51,357 bases of DNA from Candidatus Neomarinimicrobium atlanticum (GCA_000402815.1 AQSA01000012.1:8278-59634); one strand, 5' to 3'. Counted from the stretch's first letter, positions 1 to 7,993 are shown. The notes: generated from the sequence alone by a model not told the origin. Made by a program: numbers and translations.

Positions 1-237
1 CTTTCTATTTTTGCACCTCCTGCTAGAAAGTATGATAACAATTTTTCTTCAATTAAATTTCACAGAACAATGGCAATTCTTCACTTTTCTGCAATGATGG
101 CTCAACCATTCTTAGCCAAAGCAGCAGTAGCCGATGGCAAAAGATATAATGATTTGATGGATGCTCATTTAAAAGCAGGAACAGTAGCTTTTTTTGCACT
201 AAGCCTTGATGCGCTAGGAATTACTTTTTTTAAATGA
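1..237 (+). CDS. Membrane protein of unknown function, C-terminal part
   Basis: The open frame runs in from the left edge and gives 78 residues before a TGA that overlaps the ATG of the next gene (ATGA). The fragment contains a loop with 'KFHRTMAILHF' followed by two hydrophobic stretches, one near 'AMMAQPFLAKAAVA' and one near 'AGTVAFFALSLDALG', separated by a short polar loop with 'DLMDAHLK'. This looks like the last two helices of an integral membrane protein with histidines at the helix ends. I do not recognise the family with certainty. The 4-base overlap implies translational coupling with the YceI-like gene, so the two may act together in the envelope. The N-terminus is outside the window. 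Confidence 0.6.
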   Translation, partial: LSIFAPPARKYDNNFSSIKFHRTMAILHFSAMMAQPFLAKAAVADGKRYNDLMDAHLKAGTVAFFALSLDALGITFFK

Positions 238-764
238 AAAAGCTGATCATCATTTTGTTTTTTCAAGTTGTATTTGCACAAGGAGTGCCAGTTTCAATTG
301 ATGTAGAGCAAAGCTTTATTTCTTATGATGGAAGGCATCCTGCTCATAATTGGACGGGCGTATCAAAGGAGATTAAAGGTTCATTTATTTTTGACAAAGA
401 TAACCCCACTTCGTCAAATGTAGACTTATTTGTTCCCGTATTTAGCTTTGATAGTAAAAATTCAAATCGTGATTCCAATATGTTAGACGTTATTGAAGAC
501 TATTTTTATCCTACAGTCAGCTTCACTTCATCAAAAATAACAAAAGAAGATAATGGATACTCAATCACTGGAATTTTATTTTTTCATGGCGTTCAAAAGG
601 AGATTACCATACCGGTAAACTTTATTTTAGATGATAAGAAAATTATCGTAGATGCAGATTTTTCTGTCAGTTTATCAGATTATAAAATTAAACGCCCTTC
701 ATTATTGACTATAAAAATGAAAGATGATATTGAAATTAAGTTTTTCTTAATTGGTTCTATTTAA
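234..764 (+). CDS. YceI-like family secreted protein
   Basis: A 176-residue protein with a short signal peptide (cleavage probable after 'QVVFAQG') and then one YceI-like domain filling the rest. YceI proteins are small periplasmic beta-barrel lipocalin-like proteins that bind isoprenoid lipids; their physiological role is mostly unknown. Visible family features are the early 'SFISYDGRHPAHNWTG' segment, the central 'VDLFVPVFSFDSKNSNRD' strand pair, 'YFYPTVSFTSSKI' and the terminal strand 'IEIKFFLIGSI'. Length is normal for the family. The ATG overlaps the stop of the upstream membrane protein. The last 97 bases of this gene are repeated, diverged, at 871-967, and its stop region overlaps the end of a 100-base fragment of a convergent small gene. 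Confidence 0.85.
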   Translation: MKKLIIILFFQVVFAQGVPVSIDVEQSFISYDGRHPAHNWTGVSKEIKGSFIFDKDNPTSSNVDLFVPVFSFDSKNSNRDSNMLDVIEDYFYPTVSFTSSKITKEDNGYSITGILFFHGVQKEITIPVNFILDDKKIIVDADFSVSLSDYKIKRPSLLTIKMKDDIEIKFFLIGSI

Positions 765-858
765 TCGATAAGATAATCCTGCTAAAATAATAGCGATCAT
801 AACATCTTCAATGGGAGTTGCCTGCGGATATCCAAAATTCCACATACAAACAAGGATA
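759..858 (-). pseudogene. Fragment of the small membrane protein gene intact at 5322-5462
   Basis: This 100-base stretch matches 5334-5433 with only three mismatches that I can count. Read on the minus strand it encodes the last part of the same small protein (segments 'MWNFGYPQATPIEDVM' and 'LSYRL'), ending in a stop inside the end of the YceI gene. It has no start and is only the tail of the gene, so it is a fragment. It shows that the YceI gene and the small gene were once direct convergent neighbours, now separated by the two lipoprotein genes. Confidence 0.85.
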
Positions 859-870
859 CAGCATAATCAT

Positions 871-967
871 CAGTTTATCTGACTATAAAATTAAACGTCC
901 TTCATTATTAACTATAAAAATGAAAGATGATATTGCTATTAAATTTTTCTTAGTTGGCTCTATCTAA
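871..967 (+). pseudogene. Second, diverged copy of the YceI gene 3' end
   Basis: These 97 bases align without gaps to 668-764, the end of the YceI-like gene, at an offset of 203 bases. I count about ten substitutions. In the YceI frame seven codons differ silently and only two change the residue (E to A, I to V), and the stop codon is kept. That pattern suggests this tail came from a functional relative of the gene rather than from a fresh local duplication. There is no start codon or upstream part. Confidence 0.85.
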
Positions 968-1011
968 ATTTTTTTTGATAGGTAAGAATAAAATACATTA
1001 AATTGATGGTA

Positions 1012-3231
1012 ATGAAAAAAATTATCCTTATCTCAAGTATTTTCTTTTTATGGACATGTGGAGGTGGTGGTGGAAAAAAAGCTACTGGGCCAGTAGAGCC
1101 TCCTACAATAAATCCTCCTACAGTATCAGATGTAACTATTAATACAAATGAGGATGTTCCTGCTACTTTTAATTTTTTGGGATCTGATCCTCAAAATCTA
1201 GTATTGACATATAATCAATTAAGCGATCCAGAGCATGGAACATTAACTGTTAGTGGCGCTGCAGGTTCTTACACTCCTAGTGCTAATTATTATGGATCAG
1301 ATACTTTCACATACAATGCAAGCAATGGTACAAACTCAAGTGGATCAGCGACAGTTAATATTAATATTGTTGCAGTAGATGATGAGCCCCAAGCATGCGA
1401 TATAACAGTAGTAACAGATGAAGATATCCCAATAGGTATTACATTTTGTTCGGATGAATATGATGGAGATAGTTATTCTTTTTCATTGGTTTCTGATCCC
1501 TCTAGTGGCACAGTAACATTAAGTGGAAAAACAGCAATATATACTCCATCAGAAAATTGGTATGGAACTGATAGCTTTACTTTCCAAGCGACTGATAATT
1601 CAAGTCGTTCTATTTTAACCACAGCTACAGCAACTGTTGTTGTAACACCTATCAATGATGCTCCAATTGTTGAAGATATGAGTGAAATTGAAGGAACAGA
1701 GGATCAAGATTTAACGATTAACTTATCTGGAACTGATATTGAAGGGGACAATCTTTCTTTTGAAGTTGTTGATGACCCAGCTCATGGAACTATTACAGTA
1801 AACGGTACCAGTTTTGTTTATACACCAGATCAAGATTTTTATGGATTGGATAGTTTAAGCTATCAAGGATATGATGGAACAGATTATGGGAATACTAGTA
1901 CTATCCCTCTTTTTGTTAATCGCGGAACAAGAGATTGGCCATTTATCTATAATTCGACTCGTATGAATAATTATACTCATAATGTACCTCGTTTGTGGGA
2001 AGGAAAGATGGTTGATTATAATAACGACGGTCGACCAGACTATGTGACTGCAGGTTTAACATATAATCCAGAGACAGGTGCAGCGTCTACTCCATGGACG
2101 ATTGATGTTACTGATGCTATTGATGGTACAAAAATTTATTCATTAGATTGGACTTCACTTGCACCAACATGTATTAATTGTGGTGATTTAACAATTGCTT
2201 ATAGAGAAATTGCTTCTAGGGGAGGCGGATCTAGTTCTTCTTATTATCCATCTATGGGAGATATAAATGGAGATGGATTGGACGATTTTGCTGAAAGTAT
2301 AGCTACAGAAAAGAATGGTGCGACACCAGGAGAAACTTCGTTTGGTGGATTTGCAACATTTGTAGCATTGACAAAAAATAATTCTCCATATGAACACGAT
2401 TTAGTCTTGTTAAGAGGGTCAGAAGAGCCCGGTGGTGCTTCAGCTCCAAACGGTACACTTATTTATGATTTTGATGGAGATGGCGACAATGATGTTTCCA
2501 TGACTTCAACATCAAGAACTGCAATGGATGTATATATAAACGATGGATCAGGACAATTGACTGAAACTTCATATTCATATGGTAATGGATTAGAGGTAGA
2601 ACAATTAATGGCACAGCAAGTTGCAGACATTAATTCTGATGGTCACTTAGATATTGTTGGCGGCGGCGGACATCCTGATAAGGCAGAATACCTCACGATT
2701 CTTTACGGCACTTCTACTCCAGGAGTTTACAATACCGTATACAGTACTTTTGAACAATATTCCTATACTTTGAACGATATCACATTGGTAGATCTTGATA
2801 ATGATGGGATTGATGAAATTTTAATGAGTCGTGAATATGGATTCGATGCTTACGGAGGTGAGTGGTCATTTAAACTTGACTTAGCACGACATGTGGGCGG
2901 GGGAGTATATGCAATCGACCCAACTGCAGGATTCTATGAACCAAATTTAAGAATGATGGGACCAATTTATCTTACTACTACAGCATGGGATTTCGATGGT
3001 GATGGCGATAAAGATATTTTTTTACAACAGTTTTTTCCTGAGAATAATGAGTATGGACAGTATGGATATAAAAGTTGTCATGCATGTCATATAGATGATA
3101 CTGCTACCAATAACAATGAAATTGTTCATGGATTTTATTGGCATAACGATAATGGAACTTTGGTAAAAACTAATCTGTCTGCTCGACCAGATGCTTGTGT
3201 AGTAGACTTTATATATGGACAGGACCATTAA
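1012..3231 (+). CDS. Lipoprotein with three Ig-like (tandem-95/cadherin-like) repeats and FG-GAP/VCBS-type repeats
   Basis: About 739 residues from the ATG at 1012; ATG 1006 and TTG 1003 are in frame upstream, but the signal sequence starts naturally at 'MKKIILIS'. A lipobox ends in Cys16 ('FFLWTC'), followed by a Gly-rich tether. Three repeats of roughly 85 residues follow (about 40-300), each with 'NEDVP'-like openings, 'GTLTV' and 'YTPSxNYYGxDTFTY', as in bacterial cadherin-like tandem-95 domains. The rest carries at least six Ca-binding-type motifs such as 'DINGDGLDD' and 'DFDGDGDKD', as in FG-GAP/VCBS beta-propellers. Near the end is a CxxCH motif (residues 689-693, 'CHACH'). Likely surface exposed and adhesive or ligand binding; its partner is unknown. 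It is followed 3 bases later by a paralogous lipoprotein and lies inside the duplicated-flank insertion. Confidence 0.85.
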   Translation: MKKIILISSIFFLWTCGGGGGKKATGPVEPPTINPPTVSDVTINTNEDVPATFNFLGSDPQNLVLTYNQLSDPEHGTLTVSGAAGSYTPSANYYGSDTFTYNASNGTNSSGSATVNINIVAVDDEPQACDITVVTDEDIPIGITFCSDEYDGDSYSFSLVSDPSSGTVTLSGKTAIYTPSENWYGTDSFTFQATDNSSRSILTTATATVVVTPINDAPIVEDMSEIEGTEDQDLTINLSGTDIEGDNLSFEVVDDPAHGTITVNGTSFVYTPDQDFYGLDSLSYQGYDGTDYGNTSTIPLFVNRGTRDWPFIYNSTRMNNYTHNVPRLWEGKMVDYNNDGRPDYVTAGLTYNPETGAASTPWTIDVTDAIDGTKIYSLDWTSLAPTCINCGDLTIAYREIASRGGGSSSSYYPSMGDINGDGLDDFAESIATEKNGATPGETSFGGFATFVALTKNNSPYEHDLVLLRGSEEPGGASAPNGTLIYDFDGDGDNDVSMTSTSRTAMDVYINDGSGQLTETSYSYGNGLEVEQLMAQQVADINSDGHLDIVGGGGHPDKAEYLTILYGTSTPGVYNTVYSTFEQYSYTLNDITLVDLDNDGIDEILMSREYGFDAYGGEWSFKLDLARHVGGGVYAIDPTAGFYEPNLRMMGPIYLTTTAWDFDGDGDKDIFLQQFFPENNEYGQYGYKSCHACHIDDTATNNNEIVHGFYWHNDNGTLVKTNLSARPDACVVDFIYGQDH

Positions 3232-3234
3232 GCG

Positions 3235-5313
3235 ATGATGCAACAACGATTAATCATATTATTAAGTATTTTCTTTCTGATGACTTGCGGTGATAGCAGC
3301 AGCAATGCTCCCACAGCATCAGAAAATATCCAAGCACCATCTGTTGAAGATATTGCTCTAAGTATAGATGAAGATGTTACAAAGAAAATAACATTGACTG
3401 GTTCTGATCCTCAAGGTAGAGCGTTGGGATATAGTATTGTAGCACAACCGAAGTATGGTACAATCGTGATGAATAATTCCATTGCTACGTATACACCAAA
3501 TCAAGATTATAATGGGAATGATCTATTTACTTATCAAGCAACCAATCAAGTCATTGAGAGTGATGCTGGAACGGTATCGCTTAGTATCTCTCCTGTTGCC
3601 GATCCACCTACTGTAGAAGATATATCTATTGAAATTAACGAAGATGGAATTATTAATATTGCATTACAGTGCAAAGATCCAGATGCAGAACAATCTTTTA
3701 CTTATGCCATTGTAGATAATCCTACCAATGGTTCTGTTACAATCAATGGAGCAACAGCTACCTATACTTCTAATTTAAATTGGAGTGGAACAGACACATT
3801 TACGTATAAATCTAATGATGGAACATTTGATAGTAATACTGGTACTGTAACTACTGTCATAGCGGCCGTTGATGATGACCCAAATACAGTGGATATAGTA
3901 GTGACAACCGATGAAGATACACCTATTGATATTACTCTTAGCGCAGAAGAATATGATGGAGATAGCTATTCTTTTTCAGTGGTGTCAAGTACGACAAATG
4001 GTACATTAAGTTTAAATGGTAGTGTTGCTACCTATACGCCTAATTTGAATTGGTATGGAACCGATAGCTTTACTTTTCAAGCATTAGATGATAGAAGTAT
4101 AATGAATATTGCAACCGCAACTATTGCTGTTAATCCAGTTAATGATGCTCCAAATAGTGAACCTATTACAGTAGAGCTTATTGAGGATAATGGAGGCAAT
4201 GGTATTTGGAGTGGTCTCTATGTCTTTAGTGATGTAGAGGGAGACGTTATTACTTGTTCTATTGATCCAAGCACTGCCAATCCAGGAATTAACGCTGGGT
4301 TTCGTTTCCAATTAAAAGATAGTTGGTTTCTTGATATTGATCCGATAGGGGATTACGCTGGAACCCATGTATATACTTATACAGCAAGTGACGGCATAGA
4401 TACTTCAACATCAACAATTACAGTTATCGTTACTGCTCATAATGAGCCACAGATAGAAGATATCTCAGTATTTAGAAATATAGAAGATATAGATCCAAAT
4501 ACAGCAATTACTCTTGAAATAGATTTATCATCTCATGTAACATCTTCAGAGGTTCCATTATCTGATTTAACTTATAATATCGGCGGATGGGACTTTACAT
4601 CAAGTATTACAGGCTCTCTATTAACAATTGAAATTCCTGCAGGTTATCAGGGATCTAAACAAACAAATTGGTATGTTAACGATGGAATAGAAAATAGTGA
4701 AAACGCTTTTATTGAATGTATAGTAGATTGTCCTGGTGTAAAACCTTCAATTATAAGTGACATAACATTAACCATTCCAACAAATACAAGTACGCAAATA
4801 GACTTTGCAGACTATGTTTCAAACCCCTCTAATCTAGATTTGACTTACGGAGGAGCCCAAGGGGATAATGTCCTAGGATGGGGTTTTCCTTACACTATTG
4901 AAGGGTCTATTCTTACAATAACGCCAGAAACAGATTGGATTGGTTTTGATAATGCAAATTGGGTGGTGAGACAGTCATGTTGGAGTACTGGAATTGAACT
5001 TATCAGTCTTATCAATATTACGGTCGAATGTGCTGGTGAAAAACCTTCAATTATAAGTGACATAACATTAACCATTCCAAAAAATACAAGTACGCAAATA
5101 GACCTTGCAGACTATGTTACAAATCCTTCTAATCTAGATTTAACTTATGCATTACTAGGATGGGGTTTTCCTTACACCATTGAAGGATCTGTTCTTACTA
5201 TAACACCCCCAACAGATTTTACTGGATTTGATAATACAAACTGGGTAGTGAGAGATGACTGTTGGAGTACTGGAAATGAACTTATCAGTCTTATCAATAT
5301 TACGGTCGAATAG
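3235..5313 (+). CDS. Lipoprotein with tandem Ig-like (tandem-95/cadherin-like) repeats
   Basis: 692 residues with a signal peptide and lipobox ending in Cys18 ('FFLMTC'), then a Ser-rich linker. At least three cadherin-like tandem-95 repeats follow in the first half, clearly paralogous to those of the upstream lipoprotein; both share 'EYDGDSYSFS' and 'WYGTDSFTFQA'. A fourth, more diverged repeat follows. The C-terminal third consists of a different repeat with 'PSIISDITLTIP', 'LGWGFPYTIEG', 'NWVVR' and paired cysteines (for example 'ECIVDCPG', 'SCWSTG'), present twice in near-identical form. It lacks the FG-GAP part of its neighbour. Start is ATG 3235, with a second ATG immediately after. The two lipoproteins are probably co-transcribed and exported together. 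Exact function unknown; adhesion or matrix binding is an inference from the domains. Confidence 0.85.
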   Translation: MMQQRLIILLSIFFLMTCGDSSSNAPTASENIQAPSVEDIALSIDEDVTKKITLTGSDPQGRALGYSIVAQPKYGTIVMNNSIATYTPNQDYNGNDLFTYQATNQVIESDAGTVSLSISPVADPPTVEDISIEINEDGIINIALQCKDPDAEQSFTYAIVDNPTNGSVTINGATATYTSNLNWSGTDTFTYKSNDGTFDSNTGTVTTVIAAVDDDPNTVDIVVTTDEDTPIDITLSAEEYDGDSYSFSVVSSTTNGTLSLNGSVATYTPNLNWYGTDSFTFQALDDRSIMNIATATIAVNPVNDAPNSEPITVELIEDNGGNGIWSGLYVFSDVEGDVITCSIDPSTANPGINAGFRFQLKDSWFLDIDPIGDYAGTHVYTYTASDGIDTSTSTITVIVTAHNEPQIEDISVFRNIEDIDPNTAITLEIDLSSHVTSSEVPLSDLTYNIGGWDFTSSITGSLLTIEIPAGYQGSKQTNWYVNDGIENSENAFIECIVDCPGVKPSIISDITLTIPTNTSTQIDFADYVSNPSNLDLTYGGAQGDNVLGWGFPYTIEGSILTITPETDWIGFDNANWVVRQSCWSTGIELISLINITVECAGEKPSIISDITLTIPKNTSTQIDLADYVTNPSNLDLTYALLGWGFPYTIEGSVLTITPPTDFTGFDNTNWVVRDDCWSTGNELISLINITVE
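4741..5310 (+). repeat. Tandem near-identical ~300-base repeat inside the lipoprotein gene
   Basis: Unit 1 (4741-5040) and unit 2 (5041-5310) both begin 'aaaccttcaattataagtga' and end in 'atcaatattacggtcgaa'. Unit 2 lacks a short in-frame block (encoding 'GGAQGDNV' in unit 1) and is otherwise very similar. Such units can change in copy number by slippage or recombination and are a place where short-read assembly may collapse copies. Confidence 0.9.
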
Positions 5314-5321
5314 TTTATTTT

Positions 5322-5462
5322 CTAATTAATCTGATTTAATCGATAAGATAGTGCTGCTAAAACAATAGCGATCATAACATCTTCAATGGGAGTTGCCTGC
5401 GGATATCCAAAATTCCACATACAAACAAGGATAAGCCAGATAATAAAAGTTTGATTAAGCAT
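5322..5462 (-). CDS. Small membrane protein, 46 residues
   Basis: The minus-strand ORF starts at ATG 5462 ('MLNQTFIIWLILVCMWNFGY') and ends with TAG at 5322. One hydrophobic segment comes first, then a 'PQATPIEDV' loop and a second hydrophobic segment with 'MIAIVLAALSYRL'. It is supported as real coding DNA by the near-identical fragment at 759-858, where the same reading frame is open and ends at almost the same place. It follows the 5474-5587 ORF by 11 bases and probably belongs to the minus-strand operon coming from 7.9 kb. The preceding ORF ends just upstream, so the two could also be halves of one frame-disrupted protein. No family recognised. Confidence 0.6.
   Translation of the reverse strand: MLNQTFIIWLILVCMWNFGYPQATPIEDVMIAIVLAALSYRLNQIN
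5334..5433. repeat. Right copy of the 100-base duplicated flank
   Basis: Matches 759-858 at about 97 of 100 positions and lies within the intact small gene. With the 759-858 copy it brackets the 4.4 kb lipoprotein segment. The six bases at its left edge ('atttaa') resemble 'atctaa' at 962-967, the end of the second YceI tail, as expected at an insertion junction. Confidence 0.85.
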
Positions 5463-5473
5463 TCAGGATAATA

Positions 5474-5587
5474 TTACCCAAAAAAGTACCAAGTCTTATT
5501 AGGGACCATTACCAGCATAAAGAAGATAAAGTGAATTAAAGTGATTAATCCAAAAATTTTTAAAACCGTTACTGTGTTATTATCCAT
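5474..5587 (-). CDS. Very small membrane protein, 37 residues
   Basis: ATG at 5587 lies 4 bases after the stop of the DUF1295 gene. The product begins 'MDNNTVTVLKIFGLITLIHF', continues as one long hydrophobic helix and ends '...VPNKTWYFFG' at a TAA (5474). A run of six A/T bases sits just before the stop, so a one-base frameshift is possible; but shifting the frame does not join it cleanly to the next small ORF, because a TGA directly precedes that ATG. Unknown function; tight spacing supports co-translation with the upstream membrane gene. Confidence 0.5.
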   Translation of the reverse strand: MDNNTVTVLKIFGLITLIHFIFFMLVMVPNKTWYFFG

Positions 5588-5591
5588 TTTT

Positions 5592-6485
5592 TTATTTACC
5601 TATTAAGCGCTTTAATATAGTGATTTCTGGAAATAAAATATGAACCCTTTTTTGATAATCTTTATAAGCAGGTCTTGTACGAAGGATTTTGATTTCGATC
5701 CAAGGAATACTAGCATACCAAAACATTAATGTCATTGCAATAGGAGCAAGAATCAAATATGTCATGCCGGTAAATGCATTTCCAAATAAGAATATACCCC
5801 ACCAGAATAAGATTTCACCATAATAATTTGGATGCCTTGAATAATTCCATAAACCTGTTTCTATAATTCCTTTTTGGTGTGGATTATTCTTCCGAAAGCG
5901 ATGTAGTTGTGCATCAGAAATAATTTCATATAAAACACCTAAAATACATATCAAGAATCCAGCATGTGCTTGGATGCTTGTATATGGCATAACTTCTTGC
6001 AATGAAAGAGTTGCTCCCATTGGCATACAGCAAAAAAATACAATTAATGTTGGAAAGAAATGAATGCCACCAAAGTTTCCTAGAAACTCAAAAGAGCTAC
6101 CTAAATTTTTTCTCATATCAATATAGCGCCAATCTTCATGATGCAAACCTTCCCAAGTTTTCATCCAATTTGTTGTTAAGCGTATAGACCAAAATAACAT
6201 AGCATAGATTAGTAAGCTCGAAGTCCCGCTTAAAACAAAGTCTTGTTTCCATACCCAGAATAAGAGGATAAATGGAGGAATTACTGACCAATATGGATCA
6301 TAGAATGATGAGTTTTTATATGCAACACTAAAACCATAAATCACAAACGTTGCTATTATATCAGCAATAAAGACTTGCAGCATATCTCCCAAGTGAAGAG
6401 TGTATGAAATAGAAAGATATCCCAAGCCTATAGCAATAGTATAGGCGAATAATACGGTAAGGAGTCCTTTAGTTTTTGTTGTCAT
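5592..6485 (-). CDS. DUF1295 (steroid 5-alpha-reductase-like) membrane protein
   Basis: A 297-residue polytopic protein with about seven to eight hydrophobic helices. The diagnostic C-terminal region reads 'KGIIETGLWNYSRHPNYYGE' followed by 'ILFWWGIFLFG', the conserved RHPNYxGE signature shared by DUF1295 proteins, steroid 5-alpha reductases and isoprenylcysteine methyltransferases, where it forms the cofactor site. The substrate cannot be read from sequence; a lipid or isoprenoid is likely from the family. Its ATG lies 17 bases inside the end of the upstream flippase-like gene, so it is translationally coupled to it. Length is normal for DUF1295. Confidence in family is high, in reaction low. 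Confidence 0.88.
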   Translation of the reverse strand: MTTKTKGLLTVLFAYTIAIGLGYLSISYTLHLGDMLQVFIADIIATFVIYGFSVAYKNSSFYDPYWSVIPPFILLFWVWKQDFVLSGTSSLLIYAMLFWSIRLTTNWMKTWEGLHHEDWRYIDMRKNLGSSFEFLGNFGGIHFFPTLIVFFCCMPMGATLSLQEVMPYTSIQAHAGFLICILGVLYEIISDAQLHRFRKNNPHQKGIIETGLWNYSRHPNYYGEILFWWGIFLFGNAFTGMTYLILAPIAMTLMFWYASIPWIEIKILRTRPAYKDYQKRVHILFPEITILKRLIGK

Positions 6486-7389
6486 TTACTATTGATCCAA
6501 TATTAAGATTTTCTGATACTAAATATATATAACCTACTATAATACTGTACAGTAGAAAAATGCTATGCATAACAATGGCACCCGTTTGTGCCAATTCTAA
6601 ATTAAAACCATATAAATTATGAAGACAATAAATTACCGCTAAATGATATGTTCCAATTGCAGCCGGAGCAATAGGCAATGAAGTAACAATGCTAGATATG
6701 ATTGTTAGTCCTAAAGCCTGCTGTAGCGTCAGTATGATTCCAATCGCCTTTAATGAAAAGATGACATATGCAACAAAGCTTATCCACAACAGTATAGACC
6801 AGCTTAATAAGCGCATTTTATTTTCCGATACTAACTTATATCCTCGTACAAAATTCGTTAATACAGGGAATGAAATAAGTAATTTATTTGATAGACTGTG
6901 TCGTCCAAAAATAATTAATGAACTAACAAAAGATATAGCAATAACAGCTAATACAAATTGAACACCCAATAGATTGGTATATCCTAACAAAATCAATACC
7001 ATAGAAAAAAGACCTACAACCCATAGATCAATTATTTTTTCTCCAACTAAACTTCCAATTAAATAACTTAGTTTTATATCTTTATCATGATTCGATAATA
7101 GTTTGGCACGAAAAATATCACCTGCTCTAAAAGGCAGTATATTATTTAAAAAATATCCAATATGGGTAGATGAAGAATAGTGTTGTAAGGAAAGATATCT
7201 TGGGCTTTTTAAAAGAGTTCTCCATCTTAAAGCTCTAAGAAGAAAAGTAATAGCTGTAACAATTAAAGCTGCAATGATATAAGAAAGATTAGTATTGGAG
7301 AGGGCAGTAAAAACTTCTAATAAATTAACCTGTTGGAATGCTAAATAAAGACAGGCAAGAGAAACGCCAATCGAGAGTACTTTCTTCAA
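6469..7389 (-). CDS. Lysylphosphatidylglycerol synthase TM-region (YbhN/UPF0104-like) membrane protein
   Basis: 306 residues with about eight helices and no soluble synthase domain. Characteristic family pieces are 'LLRALRWRTLLKSP' near residue 50, 'GYFLNNILPFRAGDIFRA' near residue 85 and 'LVGEKIIDLW' further on. Proteins of this family act as, or resemble, lipid flippases. The C-terminal region has the usual 'SSIVTSLPIAPAAIGTYH' loop. It overlaps the lipoprotein-like gene upstream by 4 bases and the DUF1295 gene downstream by 17 bases, forming one minus-strand operon. A role in moving or modifying an envelope lipid is inferred from both neighbours. Confidence 0.88.
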   Translation of the reverse strand: MKKVLSIGVSLACLYLAFQQVNLLEVFTALSNTNLSYIIAALIVTAITFLLRALRWRTLLKSPRYLSLQHYSSSTHIGYFLNNILPFRAGDIFRAKLLSNHDKDIKLSYLIGSLVGEKIIDLWVVGLFSMVLILLGYTNLLGVQFVLAVIAISFVSSLIIFGRHSLSNKLLISFPVLTNFVRGYKLVSENKMRLLSWSILLWISFVAYVIFSLKAIGIILTLQQALGLTIISSIVTSLPIAPAAIGTYHLAVIYCLHNLYGFNLELAQTGAIVMHSIFLLYSIIVGYIYLVSENLNIGSIVNDNKN

Positions 7390-7592
7390 GGATTCTTTTT
7401 ATCTCGTTGAAATTCATAAGACACAATACGCTTTTTCATTGGCTCACCATTCTCATCAAGATGTTCACTAATATCGGTAGGAGCATTGTATTCTAAAGGT
7501 ACATCCGTTTTTACTTGGCAGTTGCTCATTAATCCTAGCATTGCTACTAGCATAATAAGTGCAATAACAGTTGGAAAGTGTCTATTACCCAT
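7386..7592 (-). CDS. Small secreted or membrane-anchored protein, possible lipoprotein
   Basis: 68 residues: a basic start, a hydrophobic segment ('VIALIMLVAMLGLM'), then Cys in 'LMSNC' and a polar, acidic tail containing 'DISEHLDENGEPMKKR'. The Cys after the hydrophobic segment suggests a lipobox, although Asn before the Cys is atypical. No domain is recognised. Its stop overlaps the start of the flippase-like gene (ATGA), and its own start overlaps the end of the DUF5652 gene by 8 bases, which supports it as a real operon member. Confidence 0.65.
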   Translation of the reverse strand: MGNRHFPTVIALIMLVAMLGLMSNCQVKTDVPLEYNAPTDISEHLDENGEPMKKRIVSYEFQRDKKNP

Positions 7593-7815
7593 TGATATTA
7601 AAGTTTTTAAAAAATGTTGTCTTTTTTGCTAAGTAGATGATTTCAATTATACCCATAGTGTTAGAAAGTGCTATCACAACAAACCAAATTTTATGATCAT
7701 TTCTTGCTGCAAACCATAACCCTAACATTGACCATAAACCCTGATAAAGAGATACAGCAATCATTGCCGCTGGGTTAGCAACTAGATATTCTCCAAATGA
7801 TTGTATAAATTCCAT
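7585..7815 (-). CDS. DUF5652-like small membrane protein
   Basis: 76 residues with two hydrophobic segments. The pattern 'LYQGLWSMLGLWFAARNDHK' followed by 'IALSNTMGIIEIIYLAKK' matches the DUF5652 arrangement (W-x-x-x-ALW-AA...N-x-x-G-I-x-x-I-Y-L), seen from memory of that family. Its molecular function is unknown. It is the second gene of the minus-strand small-protein operon, 14 bases after the 27-residue ORF, and overlaps the following gene by 8 bases. Confidence 0.7.
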   Translation of the reverse strand: MEFIQSFGEYLVANPAAMIAVSLYQGLWSMLGLWFAARNDHKIWFVVIALSNTMGIIEIIYLAKKTTFFKNFNING

Positions 7816-7829
7816 AATAATATCCTTGC

Positions 7830-7913
7830 TTAGGGATTAAAAAGTAAAGAGACAAGAAATACAAACAGTATTACTCCTCCAAATATTCCCCAATAGTATA
7901 ATCCAAATTCCAT
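7830..7913 (-). CDS. Very small single-helix membrane protein, 27 residues
   Basis: ORF from ATG 7913 to TAA 7830 encoding 'MEFGLYYWGIFGGVILFVFL' plus a short tail. A single strongly hydrophobic helix, like many bacterial micro-proteins. It is the most upstream ORF of the minus-strand operon, and the DUF5652-like gene starts 14 bases after its stop. No homologue recognised. Its operon position and good helix are the only support, so it is a candidate rather than a firm gene. Confidence 0.45.
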   Translation of the reverse strand: MEFGLYYWGIFGGVILFVFLVSLLFNP

Positions 7914-7993
7914 AGGCTATTTTAGCTAATATTATATATGATAAGAAATAAAAATATTTTTTCTTTCTTGAGTGACTCTTGCTATATTGTTTC

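Noticed and set aside
4720..5313. CRISPR-like repeat array
   Set aside because: The repeats are two long in-frame coding units without short spacers; no array or cas genes were found anywhere in the window.
759..5433. Insertion sequence or composite transposon around the lipoprotein genes
   Set aside because: No transposase and no terminal inverted repeats; the repeats are fragments of neighbouring genes, so recombination is preferred.
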